Below are positions 63,745 to 64,000 of a stretch of DNA of 64,000 nucleotides, piece after piece. Origin of the DNA: Rubrobacter aplysinae (GTDB lineage Bacteria > Actinomycetota > Rubrobacteria > Rubrobacterales > Rubrobacteraceae); NCBI RefSeq assembly GCF_001029505.1, contig NZ_LEKH01000002.1, positions 248,001 to 312,000 of the forward strand, in the 5' to 3' direction. Both the position numbers and the translations under genes were made by a program. A model generated the notes under the pieces. That model was not told where the DNA came from, did not search any database, and worked only from the letters and a program-made list of their open reading frames with translations. Numbering within the stretch: position 1 is the stretch's first letter; every line of letters begins with the position of its first letter.

Positions 63745-64000
63745 CTAGCCGTTGCGGAAGTGGAAGATCCCCCACTCCAGGTGGCCGTTGCGGCCGCCCT
63801 CGACCCAGTGCCCGAGGCCTCTCTTCATGTTGTCTATGTACTCCCGGCTAACCGCCCCGGCGAGCTCCTCCTCCCGCTCTTCCGTCTCGCGCAGCACGCG
63901 GCCGTAGTGCTCCGGGAGCTGCTCATGGTGATCCTCGTAGTCAAGCTCTGTCATGCCCAGATACGCGGTACGCTCGCGGTAGAAGCCGGGCGAGCCCAGG
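63745..64000 (-). CDS. Unknown protein, N-terminus beyond window edge
   Basis: The frame runs from the right edge to TAG at 63745 without interruption. An internal ATG at 63954 has no ribosome binding site, and the 15 codons before it (LGSPGFYRERTAYLG) keep strongly GC-rich third positions, so the gene extends further. The visible C-terminus is EYIDNMKRGLGHWVEGGRNG, HLEWGIFHFRNG. It is not recognised; no motif gives a function. Confidence 0.55.
   Translation of the reverse strand, partial: LGSPGFYRERTAYLGMTELDYEDHHEQLPEHYGRVLRETEEREEELAGAVSREYIDNMKRGLGHWVEGGRNGHLEWGIFHFRNG

Overview
The window is high-GC bacterial DNA with dense genes, many GTG and TTG starts behind strong Shine-Dalgarno sequences, and proteins rich in Arg, Gly and Glu. 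A class D/E-like sortase, a LepB signal peptidase, lipoprotein-type envelope enzymes, an IclR regulator divergent from leuCD (the actinobacterial LtbR/NdgR arrangement) and a MutS/MutL pair (absent from most Actinobacteria) together suggest a deep-branching, Rubrobacter-like actinobacterium. This is an inference from gene content; no rRNA or tRNA gene was seen.

Layout. 1-9.5 kb: a secreted golvesin-domain protein (cut by the window edge), three lipoate-metabolism genes including a two-gene LplB/LplA ligase, a sortase, a DMT exporter, a PRC-barrel protein, and a MarR-RND efflux-thioredoxin-like operon. 9.7-13 kb: an unknown winged-helix-like protein and an alpha-glucan phosphorylase. 12.9-16.7 kb: an accessory patch (MOSC protein, DMT exporter, MocR regulator) bounded by two decayed recombinase genes, a Tn3-type transposase N-terminus and a serine resolvase N-terminus. 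16.8-18.3 kb: a VOC/MarR divergent pair and a DUF2283/DUF4258-like pair. 18.4-36.8 kb: mostly housekeeping genes (ClpC/ClpE hybrid ATPase, PRC-BON, QueF-like, MutL, MutS, methyltransferase, SRA-HNH nuclease, signal peptidase, DinG helicase, AI-2E and YihY membrane proteins, DUF421, phasin-like protein). 36.9-44.1 kb: an accessory zone in which the 3' ends of neighbouring genes recur as truncated copies. A second phasin tail lies beyond a PAS-GAF-SpoIIE phosphatase, and two leuD tails flank a VapBC-like module. An AT-rich gene for a PIN-like nuclease fused to a sigma-region-4-like helix-turn-helix lies between. 44.1-48.9 kb: leuCD with its divergent IclR regulator and a double operator, a membrane-anchored Mrr-type nuclease, and trpS. 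48.9-55.3 kb: a LysR-controlled catabolic operon (monomeric sarcosine oxidase-like, frameshifted DddP-like M24 hydrolase, Rieske oxygenase, aldehyde dehydrogenase), probably for N-methylated or quaternary-amine osmolytes. 55.6-64 kb: an alcohol dehydrogenase, an ABC-class ATPase, a three-gene set of envelope lipoproteins acting on glycans (TIM-barrel, DUF4015-like, polysaccharide deacetylase), a cyclophilin, and a gene running off the right edge.

The most interesting parts are the accessory zone at 38.7-44.1 kb (PIN-sigma4 fusion, VapBC, repeated leuD 3' ends), the membrane-anchored Mrr nuclease, the SRA-HNH nuclease, the broken DddP-like gene, and several well-formed operators with clear partner regulators.
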